Assembly (NCBI RefSeq): GCF_050946405.1
Contig: NZ_JBMNUS010000011.1
Coordinates: forward strand, 85,273 to 149,272
Length of the DNA: 64,000 nt
Direction of reading: 5' to 3'
Origin: Pseudochelatococcus sp050946405
GTDB lineage: Bacteria > Pseudomonadota > Alphaproteobacteria > Rhizobiales > Beijerinckiaceae
Below are positions 8,242-16,711 of the stretch, in pieces. A program made the translations under genes and the position numbers. The first letter of the stretch is position 1. Each line of letters opens with the position of its first letter. The notes below the pieces were generated by a model that was not told the origin of the DNA, did no database searches, and saw only the letters and a program-made list of their open reading frames with translations.

Positions 8242-9087
8242 AGGCCGCGCCGCGATCAGATCGCGCAGCGTCGTGATGGTGGAGGCGTCGGCGATGCCAT
8301 CGACGCGCTCGGGGCGGAAGTGGCGCTGGAAGGCGCGCACCACGGCTTCCGTGTGCATGCCGTAGAAGCCGTCGATGTCGAGGCCGTAGCCGTAGAGCGC
8401 CAGCATGGCCTGCAACGCTTCCACCGGCTGGCCGCGTTCGCCCGGCGAGAGAAAGCGGCCGCTCCGCAGCGCGGCGGGCTCGACCCAATGGCCGACGCCG
8501 GCCTGCGCCAGCGCCCGCCACGGAAAAGCCTCGCCGGGATCGCGCTTGCGTTGTGGCGCGACGTCGGAATGCGCCAGCACCCTGTCGGCGCGGATGCCCC
8601 AGCGAGTGACGATATCGCGCCCCAGGGCGATGACCGCCTCGATCTGCGCCGGCGGATAGGGCGGCATGGATTCGGGCCGTTCCGGCGCGCGGCGATGGCC
8701 GGGGTGGGCGATCTCGATGCCGATGGAAGCGGAGTTGACGTCGCGCTCGCCGTCCCACACCCCCGCGCCCGCATGCCAGGCGCGCCGCCCCTCGGGCACG
8801 AGCTGCAACACGCGGCCGTCCTCGAACACGAAATAATGCGCCGATACTTCCGACGTCGCATCGCAGAGGCGGTTCAGCGCCTGCCCCGAATCGGCCATGT
8901 CCGTGTAGTGCAGCAGCAGGATGTCCGGCCGGCGGGCGGCGTTTTCCGCGTCGCCGGCTTTCGGCGCGCGAGGGCCGTGGTTGGGCGACGGAAAGATCTT
9001 CGACGCGACGTGGCTGTCGGGGGCCGGGCGGGATGTCATCTTGGAAAGGCGTGAAGCGGTGGGATGAGGGAAGTCATGCTTCCTCAT
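8239..9087 (-). CDS. N-acetylmuramoyl-L-alanine amidase (AmpD/AmiD type) with peptidoglycan-binding domain
   Basis: 282 residues. The Amidase_2 domain spans about 52-190. Predicted zinc ligands are H60 (LLLHYTDM), H173 (LAHSDVAPQRKRDPG) and D183 in the same segment, with the SAHYFV strand near 82-87. A peptidoglycan_binding_1 domain follows (about 213-278, PVEALQAMLALYGYGLDIDGFYG). It should cleave the lactyl-peptide bond of muropeptides in wall recycling or remodelling. No convincing signal peptide is seen at the ATG used (9087), so a cytoplasmic AmpD-like role is possible. An in-frame ATG 16 codons later is an alternative start. The TAG stop is contributed by the terminal triplet of a repeat element. 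Confidence 0.9.
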   Translation of the reverse strand: MRKHDFPHPTASRLSKMTSRPAPDSHVASKIFPSPNHGPRAPKAGDAENAARRPDILLLHYTDMADSGQALNRLCDATSEVSAHYFVFEDGRVLQLVPEGRRAWHAGAGVWDGERDVNSASIGIEIAHPGHRRAPERPESMPPYPPAQIEAVIALGRDIVTRWGIRADRVLAHSDVAPQRKRDPGEAFPWRALAQAGVGHWVEPAALRSGRFLSPGERGQPVEALQAMLALYGYGLDIDGFYGMHTEAVVRAFQRHFRPERVDGIADASTITTLRDLIAARP

Positions 9088-9184
9088 AGAGCGCTTTTCC
9101 GTCGGATGGAAGCATCCGATGGCTTCACGCCCGCAAATCGCCGTTTGCCGCCGTGTGGCTCGATCGCGCGGCGGCTCCGGGAGG

Positions 9185-9418
9185 TCAGCGCGGGGCCGTG
9201 GCGTGGCCGATGATCGCGCCGCTCGCCGCGCCGATGGCGCCGCCCGCCAGCGCGCCGCCCGCGCGTCCCGTCGCCACGCCGCCGACGACGGCGCCCGTCG
9301 CGCCGCCGATCAGGGCGCCACCCACCGCGCGGTCGCGCGGATTCGTCGTGTTGCAGGCGCCGAGCATAAGCGCCAGCGCGCCGGCGGTGGCGATGCAGAT
9401 GAAACGTGACGTCAGCAT
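9185..9418 (-). CDS. Small glycine-zipper lipoprotein
   Basis: 77 residues. A lipoprotein signal peptide ends in the lipobox LMLGAC, with Cys22 as the predicted acylated residue. The mature part is almost entirely a glycine zipper (GGALIGGATGAVVGGVATG and similar GxxxG runs), as in YmgG/17-kDa-antigen-like outer-membrane-associated proteins. The ATG at 9418 has GGAG six bases upstream. It is probably an envelope structural or stress lipoprotein; no enzymatic residues are expected. It is transcribed alone, and the next minus-strand gene starts about 100 bp downstream. Confidence 0.85.
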   Translation of the reverse strand: MLTSRFICIATAGALALMLGACNTTNPRDRAVGGALIGGATGAVVGGVATGRAGGALAGGAIGAASGAIIGHATAPR

Positions 9419-9837
9419 GATGCACTCCGAATCTCTGGCGATCCTCCGCCTGCCGCTCGCCGCACGGGAACCGACACGCGAAAATAACGGTGTGCTCCCT
9501 CTAATTCAAGCATGAGGCGGGCTGTATGAGCATCGTCAATTTTTTGCCACATAATTATAACTTGAGCTATGTAATCGAATATAGAAAATAATGGATAATA
9601 TATAGTAAACATAATGTATTATTTCATTTATGTTTTTGTTCTAATGTATATCAATACATAATTCTTGCCTCTGCCAGAAGATCGCCGCATTTGCAGGTTG
9701 AGTGTACGCCTGTCGATGGCCGGGGGGCTTGTGGAGACTGGTGTCGCATCGGTTGCGGCGGCGGATGCACGCGGAAATGTTGTTCCGCCGTGGGCCGTTG
9801 TTGCGATCGCGCGCCAGATCGACCTGGGAGCGATGGC
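9419..9837. other. AT-rich intergenic region upstream of the transglycosylase gene
   Basis: About 420 bp, strongly AT-rich between about 9515 and 9700. It separates the divergent lipoprotein and transglycosylase genes and must contain both promoters. A 66-codon open frame on the minus strand (9412-9612) has no ribosome site or recognisable similarity and is not called. No terminator or repeat was seen. Confidence 0.5.
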
Positions 9838-10599
9838 TTGAAGAGAGTAATGGTGTTTGCGCTGGCTGGAATCGTGGCGGGAGTGGCGGGCGTGGCGTCC
9901 GCACTCGCGTCGGATAACGCCGACCCTCATGCGTTCATGGCGGGCGAGCGGTTGAGGCGAGAGCAGGCGAAACAGGAGCACACAAGGCAGGAGCAAACGG
10001 CAGCCGTGGAGAAGGACGGCGCATCCCGCGGAAAGAAGGCGCTGAAGATGCGCGCGAAGCGGACGATCGTGGCGCCGCCGGCGTTCGCGGCGGCTGGCGA
10101 GGCGGCGTCCGGGCGTGCGTCCGGCGGCCGGCCGCTCGGTTACAGGCAGGGCGCGCGGGAGCAATATCGCGCCCTCATCGCCGCCCATGCCGTCGCCAAC
10201 GGCGTGCCCTTCGCGCTGGGCGACGCCGTGGTGCGGGTGGAGAGCCGCTACCAGCCGCGCGTCACGAACGGCGGCGCCATCGGCCTGATGCAGATCAAGC
10301 ACGCCACGGCGCGCGGCCTCGGCTATCGCGGCGATGCAAAAGGGCTGATGGAGCCCGAAACCAATATCCGCTATGGCATGAAATATCTCGGCCAGGCCTA
10401 TCGGCTCGCGGGCGGCGATACCTGCGGCGCGGTCATGCGCTACCAGAGCGGCCATTATGCCAAGCGGCCGAGCCGCGCCAACCTCGCCTATTGCGCCAAG
10501 GTGCGCACGATCGTGGCAAGCGCTGACCGCGAAAATCGCGGCGGAAAGCTGAAGACTGCCTCCGCCGCGACCGGCGCCGGCGCGATCATGGTCGATTGA
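9838..10599 (+). CDS. Lytic transglycosylase, SLT (soluble lytic transglycosylase) domain, exported
   Basis: Periplasmic murein lytic transglycosylase, 253 residues. I place the start at TTG 9838, because GGGAG at 9826-9830 is correctly spaced and the resulting N-terminus (MKRVMVFALAGIVAG...ALA-S) is a complete signal peptide with a basic n-region. The ATG at 9850 would have its purine stretch too close and lose the KR. A charged linker runs to about 100. The SLT domain covers about 105-230, with the catalytic glutamate E135 in VVRVESRYQP and the family motif AIGLMQIKHATARG (147-160) and a YQSGHYAK block. It is followed directly by rnpB. Confidence 0.9.
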   Translation: MKRVMVFALAGIVAGVAGVASALASDNADPHAFMAGERLRREQAKQEHTRQEQTAAVEKDGASRGKKALKMRAKRTIVAPPAFAAAGEAASGRASGGRPLGYRQGAREQYRALIAAHAVANGVPFALGDAVVRVESRYQPRVTNGGAIGLMQIKHATARGLGYRGDAKGLMEPETNIRYGMKYLGQAYRLAGGDTCGAVMRYQSGHYAKRPSRANLAYCAKVRTIVASADRENRGGKLKTASAATGAGAIMVD

Positions 10600-10648
10600 A
10601 GGCGGCTACAGACTTGACCGCGCGGCCGCGCACCCTTATGTCGCGGCA

Positions 10649-11054
<406 letters not shown>

Positions 11055-11112
11055 TCGCGTTTTCGATTCAAGGCGCGTTTCTCCCGCGGGAAAGCGCGTC
11101 CGGGTCGTGAAT

Positions 11113-11152
11113 GAAGGCCGCGAATGCCCGCATGGCGTTCGCGGCCTTTTTT
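11113..11152 (+). terminator. Rho-independent terminator downstream of rnpB
   Basis: A stem of about 12 bp (GAAGGCCGCGAA paired with TTCGCGGCCTTT) spans 11113-11149 and runs into a T6 tract ending at 11152. It separates rnpB from the mraZ promoter region. Confidence 0.85.
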
Positions 11153-11282
11153 CATTCCGCCGTCTTTATTCATGGGAATACGTGAAATCCGTGCCGAATC
11201 AACGGTTCATTAACCCTGACGCGGTTGTGATGGACTTGGAAATCCCGGCCGTTGTGGGCGCGATTCCATTGACGACCATGGC

Positions 11283-11307
11283 ATCCCATGATATCCCAAA
11301 TCATCCC
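11283..11307. promoter_or_regulatory. Probable MraZ operator: three direct repeats with 10-bp period
   Basis: ATCCC occurs at 11283-11287, 11293-11297 and 11303-11307, exactly one helical turn apart. On the minus strand this reads CGGGA-N5-TGGGA-N5-TGGGA, the same architecture as the TGGGN-N5 repeats bound by MraZ in E. coli. It lies about 150 bp upstream of mraZ, the expected place for autoregulation of the dcw cluster. The orientation relative to the gene is inverted compared with E. coli. The rest of the 11153-11459 gap shows no gene. Confidence 0.65.
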
Positions 11308-11459
11308 GTTTGCGATCGGCCGGACGCGGCATGCCCCTGAAGGGCGCCGTTCCTTCGGCGGGTGTCTGCGCAATGGCGGCGCATGCCGGCCGGGGCGCGG
11401 ATGTGTCGCGATGGCGACGGGTTCGTTGGTGAGAGCGGCAAGCGCCTTGCCTTTCGGGT

Positions 11460-11954
11460 ATGGGCTTCATGGATCGGTTCGTATCCAATTTCACCAACCG
11501 GCTGGACGCGAAGGGGCGGGTGTCGATCCCCGCGCCGTTTCGGGCCGTGCTGGCGCGGGACGGTTTCGAGGGGCTTTACGTGCATCCGGCTCTGGACAGC
11601 CCGGCGCTCGACGCCGGGGGCAATCTTCTGTTGCGGGAAATCGACGGCCTGCTGTCGACGCTCCCGCCCTATTCGGACGAGCGCGACCATCTGTCGACGG
11701 CGCTGCTCGGCACGAGCGAAATTCTGAAAGTGGATTCGGAAGGGCGCATCGTCATGACGGAAGGCTTGCGGGCGCATGCCGGCCTGACGGATGCGGTGAC
11801 TTTCGTGGGGCATGGCTACAAGTTCCAGATGTGGGAGCCGGGGCGCTTCAGCGCGCATCTCGCCGAGGCGCGGGAGAAGGTGCGCGCGCTGAAGAAGGCG
11901 CTTGGCGCTTCCGCCGGCGGGGAGGCTCCGGTTTCGGGAGCGCGGGAACGATGA
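11460..11954 (+). CDS. mraZ: Transcriptional regulator MraZ
   Basis: First gene of the dcw cluster, 164 residues. It has two AbrB-like DNA-binding repeats: FTNRLDAKGRVSIPAPFR (about 11-28) and ILKVDSEGRIVMTEGLR (about 87-103). MraZ forms ring-shaped oligomers that bind TGGGN-type repeats upstream of its own gene and regulate the cluster; such repeats are present at 11283-11307. The C-terminus is an Ala/Glu-rich tail. ATG 11460 is used; ATG 11469 (MDRFVSNF) is an equally plausible start. The stop overlaps the rsmH start by four bases (ATGA). Confidence 0.94.
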   Translation: MGFMDRFVSNFTNRLDAKGRVSIPAPFRAVLARDGFEGLYVHPALDSPALDAGGNLLLREIDGLLSTLPPYSDERDHLSTALLGTSEILKVDSEGRIVMTEGLRAHAGLTDAVTFVGHGYKFQMWEPGRFSAHLAEAREKVRALKKALGASAGGEAPVSGARER

Positions 11955-12991
11955 CGGGTCGCGACGACGGCCCGGCCGGCGTCGCAGGCGGACCGGCCCG
12001 TCACGTTCCCGTGCTGCTGGGGGAGGTGTGCGAGGCGCTCGCTCTTCGCGATGGCGGCATCTATGTCGACGGCACCTTCGGCGCGGGCGGCTACACCTCC
12101 GCCATCCTCGCCCGTCCCGGCACGCGGGTGATCGCGCTCGACCGCGATCCCGATGCGATCGCGGCCGGCGCGCCGCTGGTCGCGGCGGCCGGCGGCCGGC
12201 TGGCGCTGGCGGAGACCGTGTTCGGCGAGATGGAGGCGGCCGTGCGCGCGCAGGACGTCGAGAGCGTCGACGGCGTGGTGCTCGACATCGGCGTATCCTC
12301 CATGCAGATCGACGAGGGCGCGCGCGGCTTCTCGCTGCGCTTCGACGGCCCGCTCGACATGCGCATGGAACAGGCGGGCGAGAGCGCGGCCGATGTCGTG
12401 AACACGGCCGACGAGGAAGTGCTCGCCGACATCATCTACAACTTCGGCGAGGAGCGGCGCTCGCGCGCCGTGGCGCGCGCCATCGTGGAGCGGCGCGCCC
12501 ATGCGCCCATCGCGACGACGAAGGAACTGGCGGATATCGTCGCCTCCGTCGTGCGGGCGGAGCCGCACGGGCCGCATCCTGCGACGCGCACGTTCCAGGC
12601 GCTGCGCATTTACGTCAACGACGAACTCGGCGAACTGGCGCGGGCGCTGCACGCGGCCGAGCGCCTGTTGAAACCCGGCGGCCGGCTCGTGGTGGTGACG
12701 TTCCATTCACTCGAAGATCGTATCGTCAAGCAATTCCTGGCGCGCCGGGCCGGCCGCGCGGGCGGCGGCTCGCGCCATCTGCCGGAGGAGGCGGGCGAGG
12801 CCGCGACCTTCCGGCTGGCGACGCGCGGCGCGGTGGCGCCGGGGGAGGCGGAATGCCGCGCCAATCCGCGCGCGCGTTCCGCCAAGCTCAGGGCGGGCGA
12901 GCGCACGCAGGCGCCCGCGCGTGAAACGGATGAATCGGTGATGTCGCTGGCTGCGCTGCCGCAGCCGCGTTTTCGCAAGAGGGGGCGCTGA
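11951..12991 (+). CDS. rsmH: 16S rRNA m4C1402 methyltransferase RsmH (MraW)
   Basis: S-adenosylmethionine-dependent N4-methyltransferase for C1402 of 16S rRNA, 346 residues. HVPVLLGEV is the family start, GTFGAGGYTSAIL (41-53) is the SAM-binding loop, ALDRDPDAI (62-70) contains the acidic ribose-binding residue, DIGVSSMQID matches the DLGVSS motif, and VTFHSLEDRIVKQF is the C-terminal signature. ATG 11951 overlaps the mraZ stop (ATGA). The frame is open far upstream, but only this start gives the family N-terminus. It shares one base with ftsL (TGATG), indicating translational coupling. Confidence 0.96.
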   Translation: MTGRDDGPAGVAGGPARHVPVLLGEVCEALALRDGGIYVDGTFGAGGYTSAILARPGTRVIALDRDPDAIAAGAPLVAAAGGRLALAETVFGEMEAAVRAQDVESVDGVVLDIGVSSMQIDEGARGFSLRFDGPLDMRMEQAGESAADVVNTADEEVLADIIYNFGEERRSRAVARAIVERRAHAPIATTKELADIVASVVRAEPHGPHPATRTFQALRIYVNDELGELARALHAAERLLKPGGRLVVVTFHSLEDRIVKQFLARRAGRAGGGSRHLPEEAGEAATFRLATRGAVAPGEAECRANPRARSAKLRAGERTQAPARETDESVMSLAALPQPRFRKRGR

Positions 12992-13368
12992 TGCTGGTGC
13001 GTCTGCTGCATGTGCTGGCGGTGGTGGCGCTGGTCGGCTCGGCCGGCTACGCCTATTCGATCAAGTACGAATCGATTTTCTACGCCGAGAAGCTTTCCCG
13101 GCTGAAGGCGCAGATCCAGCGCGAGAAGGACGCCATCGCCGCCTCGCGCGCCGACTGGCAGTTCCATGTGCGGCCGGACCGCCTCACGGTGCTCGCCGAC
13201 CGGCATCTCGATCTCCAGCCGCTCGACATCAAGCAGATCGTGCGTTTTTCGGATGTCCCGGAGCGCCAGCCGAAGGTGGACGAGATCGGCAAGAAGCTTG
13301 AGGCGATGGGGCTCGCCATGCCGACGAGCACGCCGGGGAGCGGGGCGCTGGCCACCGCGACGCCGTGA
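12991..13368 (+). CDS. ftsL: Cell division protein FtsL
   Basis: 125-residue bitopic membrane protein of the divisome. It has a single N-terminal transmembrane helix (about 3-23), followed by a periplasmic helical region with heptad spacing (YAEKLSRLKAQIQREKDAIAASRADW) that forms the FtsLB coiled coil. The usual LTVLADRHLDLQPL segment follows, then a low-complexity tail. Sequence similarity within the FtsL family is weak, but position between rsmH and ftsI, size and topology are diagnostic. The start overlaps the rsmH stop by one base. Confidence 0.9.
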   Translation: MLVRLLHVLAVVALVGSAGYAYSIKYESIFYAEKLSRLKAQIQREKDAIAASRADWQFHVRPDRLTVLADRHLDLQPLDIKQIVRFSDVPERQPKVDEIGKKLEAMGLAMPTSTPGSGALATATP

Positions 13369-13399
13369 AGCGCGGGCGAACGGATGACGAGGGGGTATC

Positions 13400-15202
13400 A
13401 TGGATGAGATGAACGGCCGCGACGCGGCGAACGCTCCCGAGGCCGGAGCGCCCGACATGCCCGTCTACGAGGAGGCACTGCGGCCGGCCCTTTCGCGCCG
13501 CGCGCGGGCGTGGCTCTTCGTGCGCGATCTTTTCCGCATGCGCGCCGACCGTTCGTCGCAGCGGGTGCTGCTGGTGGGCGCGTTCTTCATGGTGCTGTTC
13601 GCGACGCTCGTCGGCCGGCTTTCCTGGCTGGCGATGCATCCCAAGGCGCCGGGCGAGTTCCACGGCGGCACGACGGTGGCGGCGGCCCGCCCCGATATCC
13701 TCGACCGCAACGGCATCGTGCTCGCCACCGACATCAAGACGGTGTCGGTGTTCGCCGAGCCGCGCAACATCATCGACGCCGACGAGGCGACCGAGTTGCT
13801 GACCGCCGTGCTGCCCGATCTCGATGCGAAGGACCTGCGTGACAAGCTGAGCACCAACAAGGGCTTCGCCTGGGTCAAGCGCCAGATCACGCCCCGCCAG
13901 CAGGCGGAGGTGCACCGGCTCGGCATTCCCGGCATCGGCTTCGTGCCGGAGAACAAGCGCGTCTATCCCAACGGCCCCATCGGCGCGCATGTGCTCGGCT
14001 TCGCCAATGTCGACAACGAAGGCATCGCCGGCATCGAGAAATACATGGACAATCAGGGGCTGAAGGCGCTGGCCGGCTACGGCTTCGCCCGCTCGGCCGA
14101 CGATCTGGAGCCCGTGCGGCTGTCCCTCGACCTGCGCGCGACGGCGGCGGCGCGCGACGAGCTGATCAAGGGCGTGGCGCATTTCCGGGCCAAGGCCGCC
14201 GCCACGCTGATCCTCGACGTGAACACGGGCGAGGTGATCTCGCTCGTCTCGCTGCCGGACTACGATCCCAACAACCCCGTCGACGCGTTGCAGGCCGACC
14301 GCATCAACCGCATGATCGTCGGCGTGTTCGAGATGGGCTCCACCTTCAAGGCGCTGACGGTGGCGATGGCGCTCGATTCCGGCAAGGCCAACATCAACTC
14401 CACGTATGACGCGCGTAGCGCGCTGCGCTACGGGCGTTTCACCATCAAGGACTTCCACGGCAAGAATCGCGTGCTCAACGTCCCCGAGGTGTTCATCTAC
14501 TCGTCCAACATCGGCACGGCGCGGATGGCGTTGCAGCAGGGCGTGACCGCGCACAAGGCGTTCCTGAGGAAGCTCGGCCAGCTCGACCGCATGCGCACGG
14601 AAATGCCGGAAAGCTCCGCGCCGCTGTTGCCGCCCAACTGGGGCGAGCTGAACACCATCACCATCTCCTACGGCCACGGCCTTGCGGTGGCGCCCTTGCA
14701 GGCCGCCGCCGCCGTCGGCGCGCTGTCGAACGGCGGACAGTTCATCACGCCCACCTTCCTCAAGCGCCCGGAGCAGGAGGCGCGGGCGGATGCGCCGCAG
14801 GTCATCAAGCCTGAAACGAGCGAGGCGATGCGCTTCGTCATGCGTCTCAACGCCGAGCGCGGCTATGCGCGCAAGGCGGACGTGCCGGGCTACTTCATCG
14901 GCGGCAAGACCGGCACGGCCGAAAAGGTGATCAACGGCCGCTACGCCAAGAACAAGAACTTCACCACCTTCATGACCGTGCTGCCCTCGGACGATCCGAA
15001 ATACCTTTTCCTCACCGTTTACGACGAGCCGCAGGCGGCGCCGGAAACCTACGGCCAGACGACCGCCGCCTGGAACGCGGGCGTGACGACCGGCAAGATC
15101 ATGGCGCGCGTCGCGCCGCTGCTCGGCTTGCCGCCGCGCTTCGAGGAGCCGGTCAACCCGTTCCCGACCATGGCGCGGCTCGGTGCGTGGGGGATTCATT
15201 GA
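13400..15202 (+). CDS. ftsI: Peptidoglycan D,D-transpeptidase FtsI (PBP3)
   Basis: Septal transpeptidase, 600 residues. A cytoplasmic N-terminal tail of about 53 residues precedes one membrane helix (about 55-76), a PBP-dimer domain (about 95-245) and the transpeptidase domain. Catalytic motifs: S314-T-F-K317 (EMGSTFK), S368-S-N370 and K503-T-G505. The partner is FtsW, encoded downstream. A GAGGGGG ribosome site precedes ATG 13400. There is a 31-bp gap after ftsL, with murE starting 18 bp after the stop. Confidence 0.96.
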   Translation: MDEMNGRDAANAPEAGAPDMPVYEEALRPALSRRARAWLFVRDLFRMRADRSSQRVLLVGAFFMVLFATLVGRLSWLAMHPKAPGEFHGGTTVAAARPDILDRNGIVLATDIKTVSVFAEPRNIIDADEATELLTAVLPDLDAKDLRDKLSTNKGFAWVKRQITPRQQAEVHRLGIPGIGFVPENKRVYPNGPIGAHVLGFANVDNEGIAGIEKYMDNQGLKALAGYGFARSADDLEPVRLSLDLRATAAARDELIKGVAHFRAKAAATLILDVNTGEVISLVSLPDYDPNNPVDALQADRINRMIVGVFEMGSTFKALTVAMALDSGKANINSTYDARSALRYGRFTIKDFHGKNRVLNVPEVFIYSSNIGTARMALQQGVTAHKAFLRKLGQLDRMRTEMPESSAPLLPPNWGELNTITISYGHGLAVAPLQAAAAVGALSNGGQFITPTFLKRPEQEARADAPQVIKPETSEAMRFVMRLNAERGYARKADVPGYFIGGKTGTAEKVINGRYAKNKNFTTFMTVLPSDDPKYLFLTVYDEPQAAPETYGQTTAAWNAGVTTGKIMARVAPLLGLPPRFEEPVNPFPTMARLGAWGIH

Positions 15203-15220
15203 ATTGCGGAAGCAACTGAC

Positions 15221-16711
15221 ATGACGGAAGCCCGAACCGCCGCGACAGCCCTCGCGAAAAACCTGCCCGACCTGCTGCCTGGCGTCGGCGCGCCGGATGT
15301 GCGGGTGACGGGTCTGCGCCTCGACTCGCGCGCGGTCGGGCCGGGCGACGTCTTCTTCGCCGTGCCGGGCAGCCGCGCGGACGGTCTCGCCTTCGCGGCG
15401 GACGCGGCGGCGAAGGGGGCGGCGGCCATCGTGGGCGAGGCGGAAGCGCCGGCCGGCCTGCCGCCCGCCGCCGTCTACGTGCGGGTGGCCAACGTGCGCC
15501 GCGCGGCGGCGCTGGCGGCGGCGCGTTTTTTTGCGCGTCAGCCGGAAACGATCGTGGCGGTGACGGGCACCAGCGGCAAGAGTTCGGTGGCGGATTTCAC
15601 CCGCCAGATCTTTTCGCGCGCCGGCAGGCAGGCCGCGAGTCTCGGCACCATCGGCGTTGTCGCGCCCTCGGGCGCCGTCTACGGCTCCCTGACGACGCCG
15701 GACGGCATCACCCTGCACGAGACGCTCGACCGGCTGGCGGGCGAGGGCGTGACGCATCTGGCGCTCGAAGCTTCCTCGCACGGGCTCGACCAGCACCGGC
15801 TCGACGGCGTGCGCCTGAGCGCTGCGGCCTTCACCAATCTGGGCCGCGACCATCTGGACTATCACCCGGATGTCGAATCCTATCTCGCCGCCAAGCTGCG
15901 GCTGTTCGCGGAGTTGTTGCCGCAGGGCGCGCCGGCGGTGGTCAACGCCGACGCGCCGGAAGCCGCCCGCGTGGCGGCGATCGCGCGTGAACGCGGCCTG
16001 CCGCTCATCGGCGTCGGCGCGGCCGGGGCCGACATCGCGCTGGTGAGCGCGGCGCGCGACGGTTTCGCGCAGCGGCTGACGCTGCGTCATGCCGGCGCCA
16101 CGCATAGCGTGCGCCTGCCGCTCGCGGGCGATTTTCAGGCGTCCAACGCACTCGTCGCCGCCGGTCTCGCCATCGCGGCGGGAGAGGCGCCCGATGCGGT
16201 TTTCGCCGCGCTGGAGACGCTGCATGGCGTCAGCGGCCGGCTGGAGCGGGTGGCGGAAGTCGACGGCGCGCTCGTCGTGGTGGATTACGCCCACAAGCCG
16301 GATGCGCTCGCGGCGGTGCTCGATACCCTGCGCGGCTATGCGGCGGGGCGGCTTCTCGTCGTGTTCGGCGCGGGCGGCGACCGGGACACGGGCAAGCGGC
16401 CGCTGATGGGCGCGGCGGCGGGGCGCAAGGCCGATGTCGTCATCGTGACCGACGACAACCCCCGCACGGAAGATCCGGCGGCGATCCGCGCGGCCGTGCT
16501 GGCGGGCGCACGCGCCGAAGGCGGCGCGTCCGTGATCGAGATCGGCGACCGCCTCGCGGCCATTCGCCACGGCGTCGGCCTGCTGCGGGCGGGGGATATC
16601 CTCGTCGTGGCCGGAAAAGGCCATGAAACGGGCCAGATCATCGGTTCAACAACGGTTCATTTCTCGGATCACGAGGCGGTGCGAGCCGCTGTCGCGGAGC
16701 GGACATCATGA
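15221..16711 (+). CDS. murE: UDP-N-acetylmuramoyl-tripeptide synthetase MurE (meso-diaminopimelate adding)
   Basis: Cytoplasmic Mur ligase that adds meso-DAP to UDP-MurNAc-L-Ala-D-Glu, 496 residues. It has three Mur ligase domains. The ATP loop reads GTSGKSS at 116-122, where the common form is GTNGKTS. The DNPR motif (TDDNPRTEDP, near residue 410) marks DAP rather than lysine specificity. The TTPDG and LEASSHGLDQ blocks are also family-typical. The stop overlaps murF by four bases (ATGA). Confidence 0.96.
   Translation: MTEARTAATALAKNLPDLLPGVGAPDVRVTGLRLDSRAVGPGDVFFAVPGSRADGLAFAADAAAKGAAAIVGEAEAPAGLPPAAVYVRVANVRRAAALAAARFFARQPETIVAVTGTSGKSSVADFTRQIFSRAGRQAASLGTIGVVAPSGAVYGSLTTPDGITLHETLDRLAGEGVTHLALEASSHGLDQHRLDGVRLSAAAFTNLGRDHLDYHPDVESYLAAKLRLFAELLPQGAPAVVNADAPEAARVAAIARERGLPLIGVGAAGADIALVSAARDGFAQRLTLRHAGATHSVRLPLAGDFQASNALVAAGLAIAAGEAPDAVFAALETLHGVSGRLERVAEVDGALVVVDYAHKPDALAAVLDTLRGYAAGRLLVVFGAGGDRDTGKRPLMGAAAGRKADVVIVTDDNPRTEDPAAIRAAVLAGARAEGGASVIEIGDRLAAIRHGVGLLRAGDILVVAGKGHETGQIIGSTTVHFSDHEAVRAAVAERTS

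Noticed and set aside
9412..9612. 66-codon frame in AT-rich DNA upstream of the lipoprotein gene
   Set aside because: No ribosome site, no similarity that I recognise, and the composition fits promoter DNA.
13229..16624. 1131-codon open frame on the minus strand
   Set aside because: It runs antisense to ftsI and murE, both with complete catalytic motifs. Its Arg/His/Gly-rich translation is the usual shadow of GC-rich genes.
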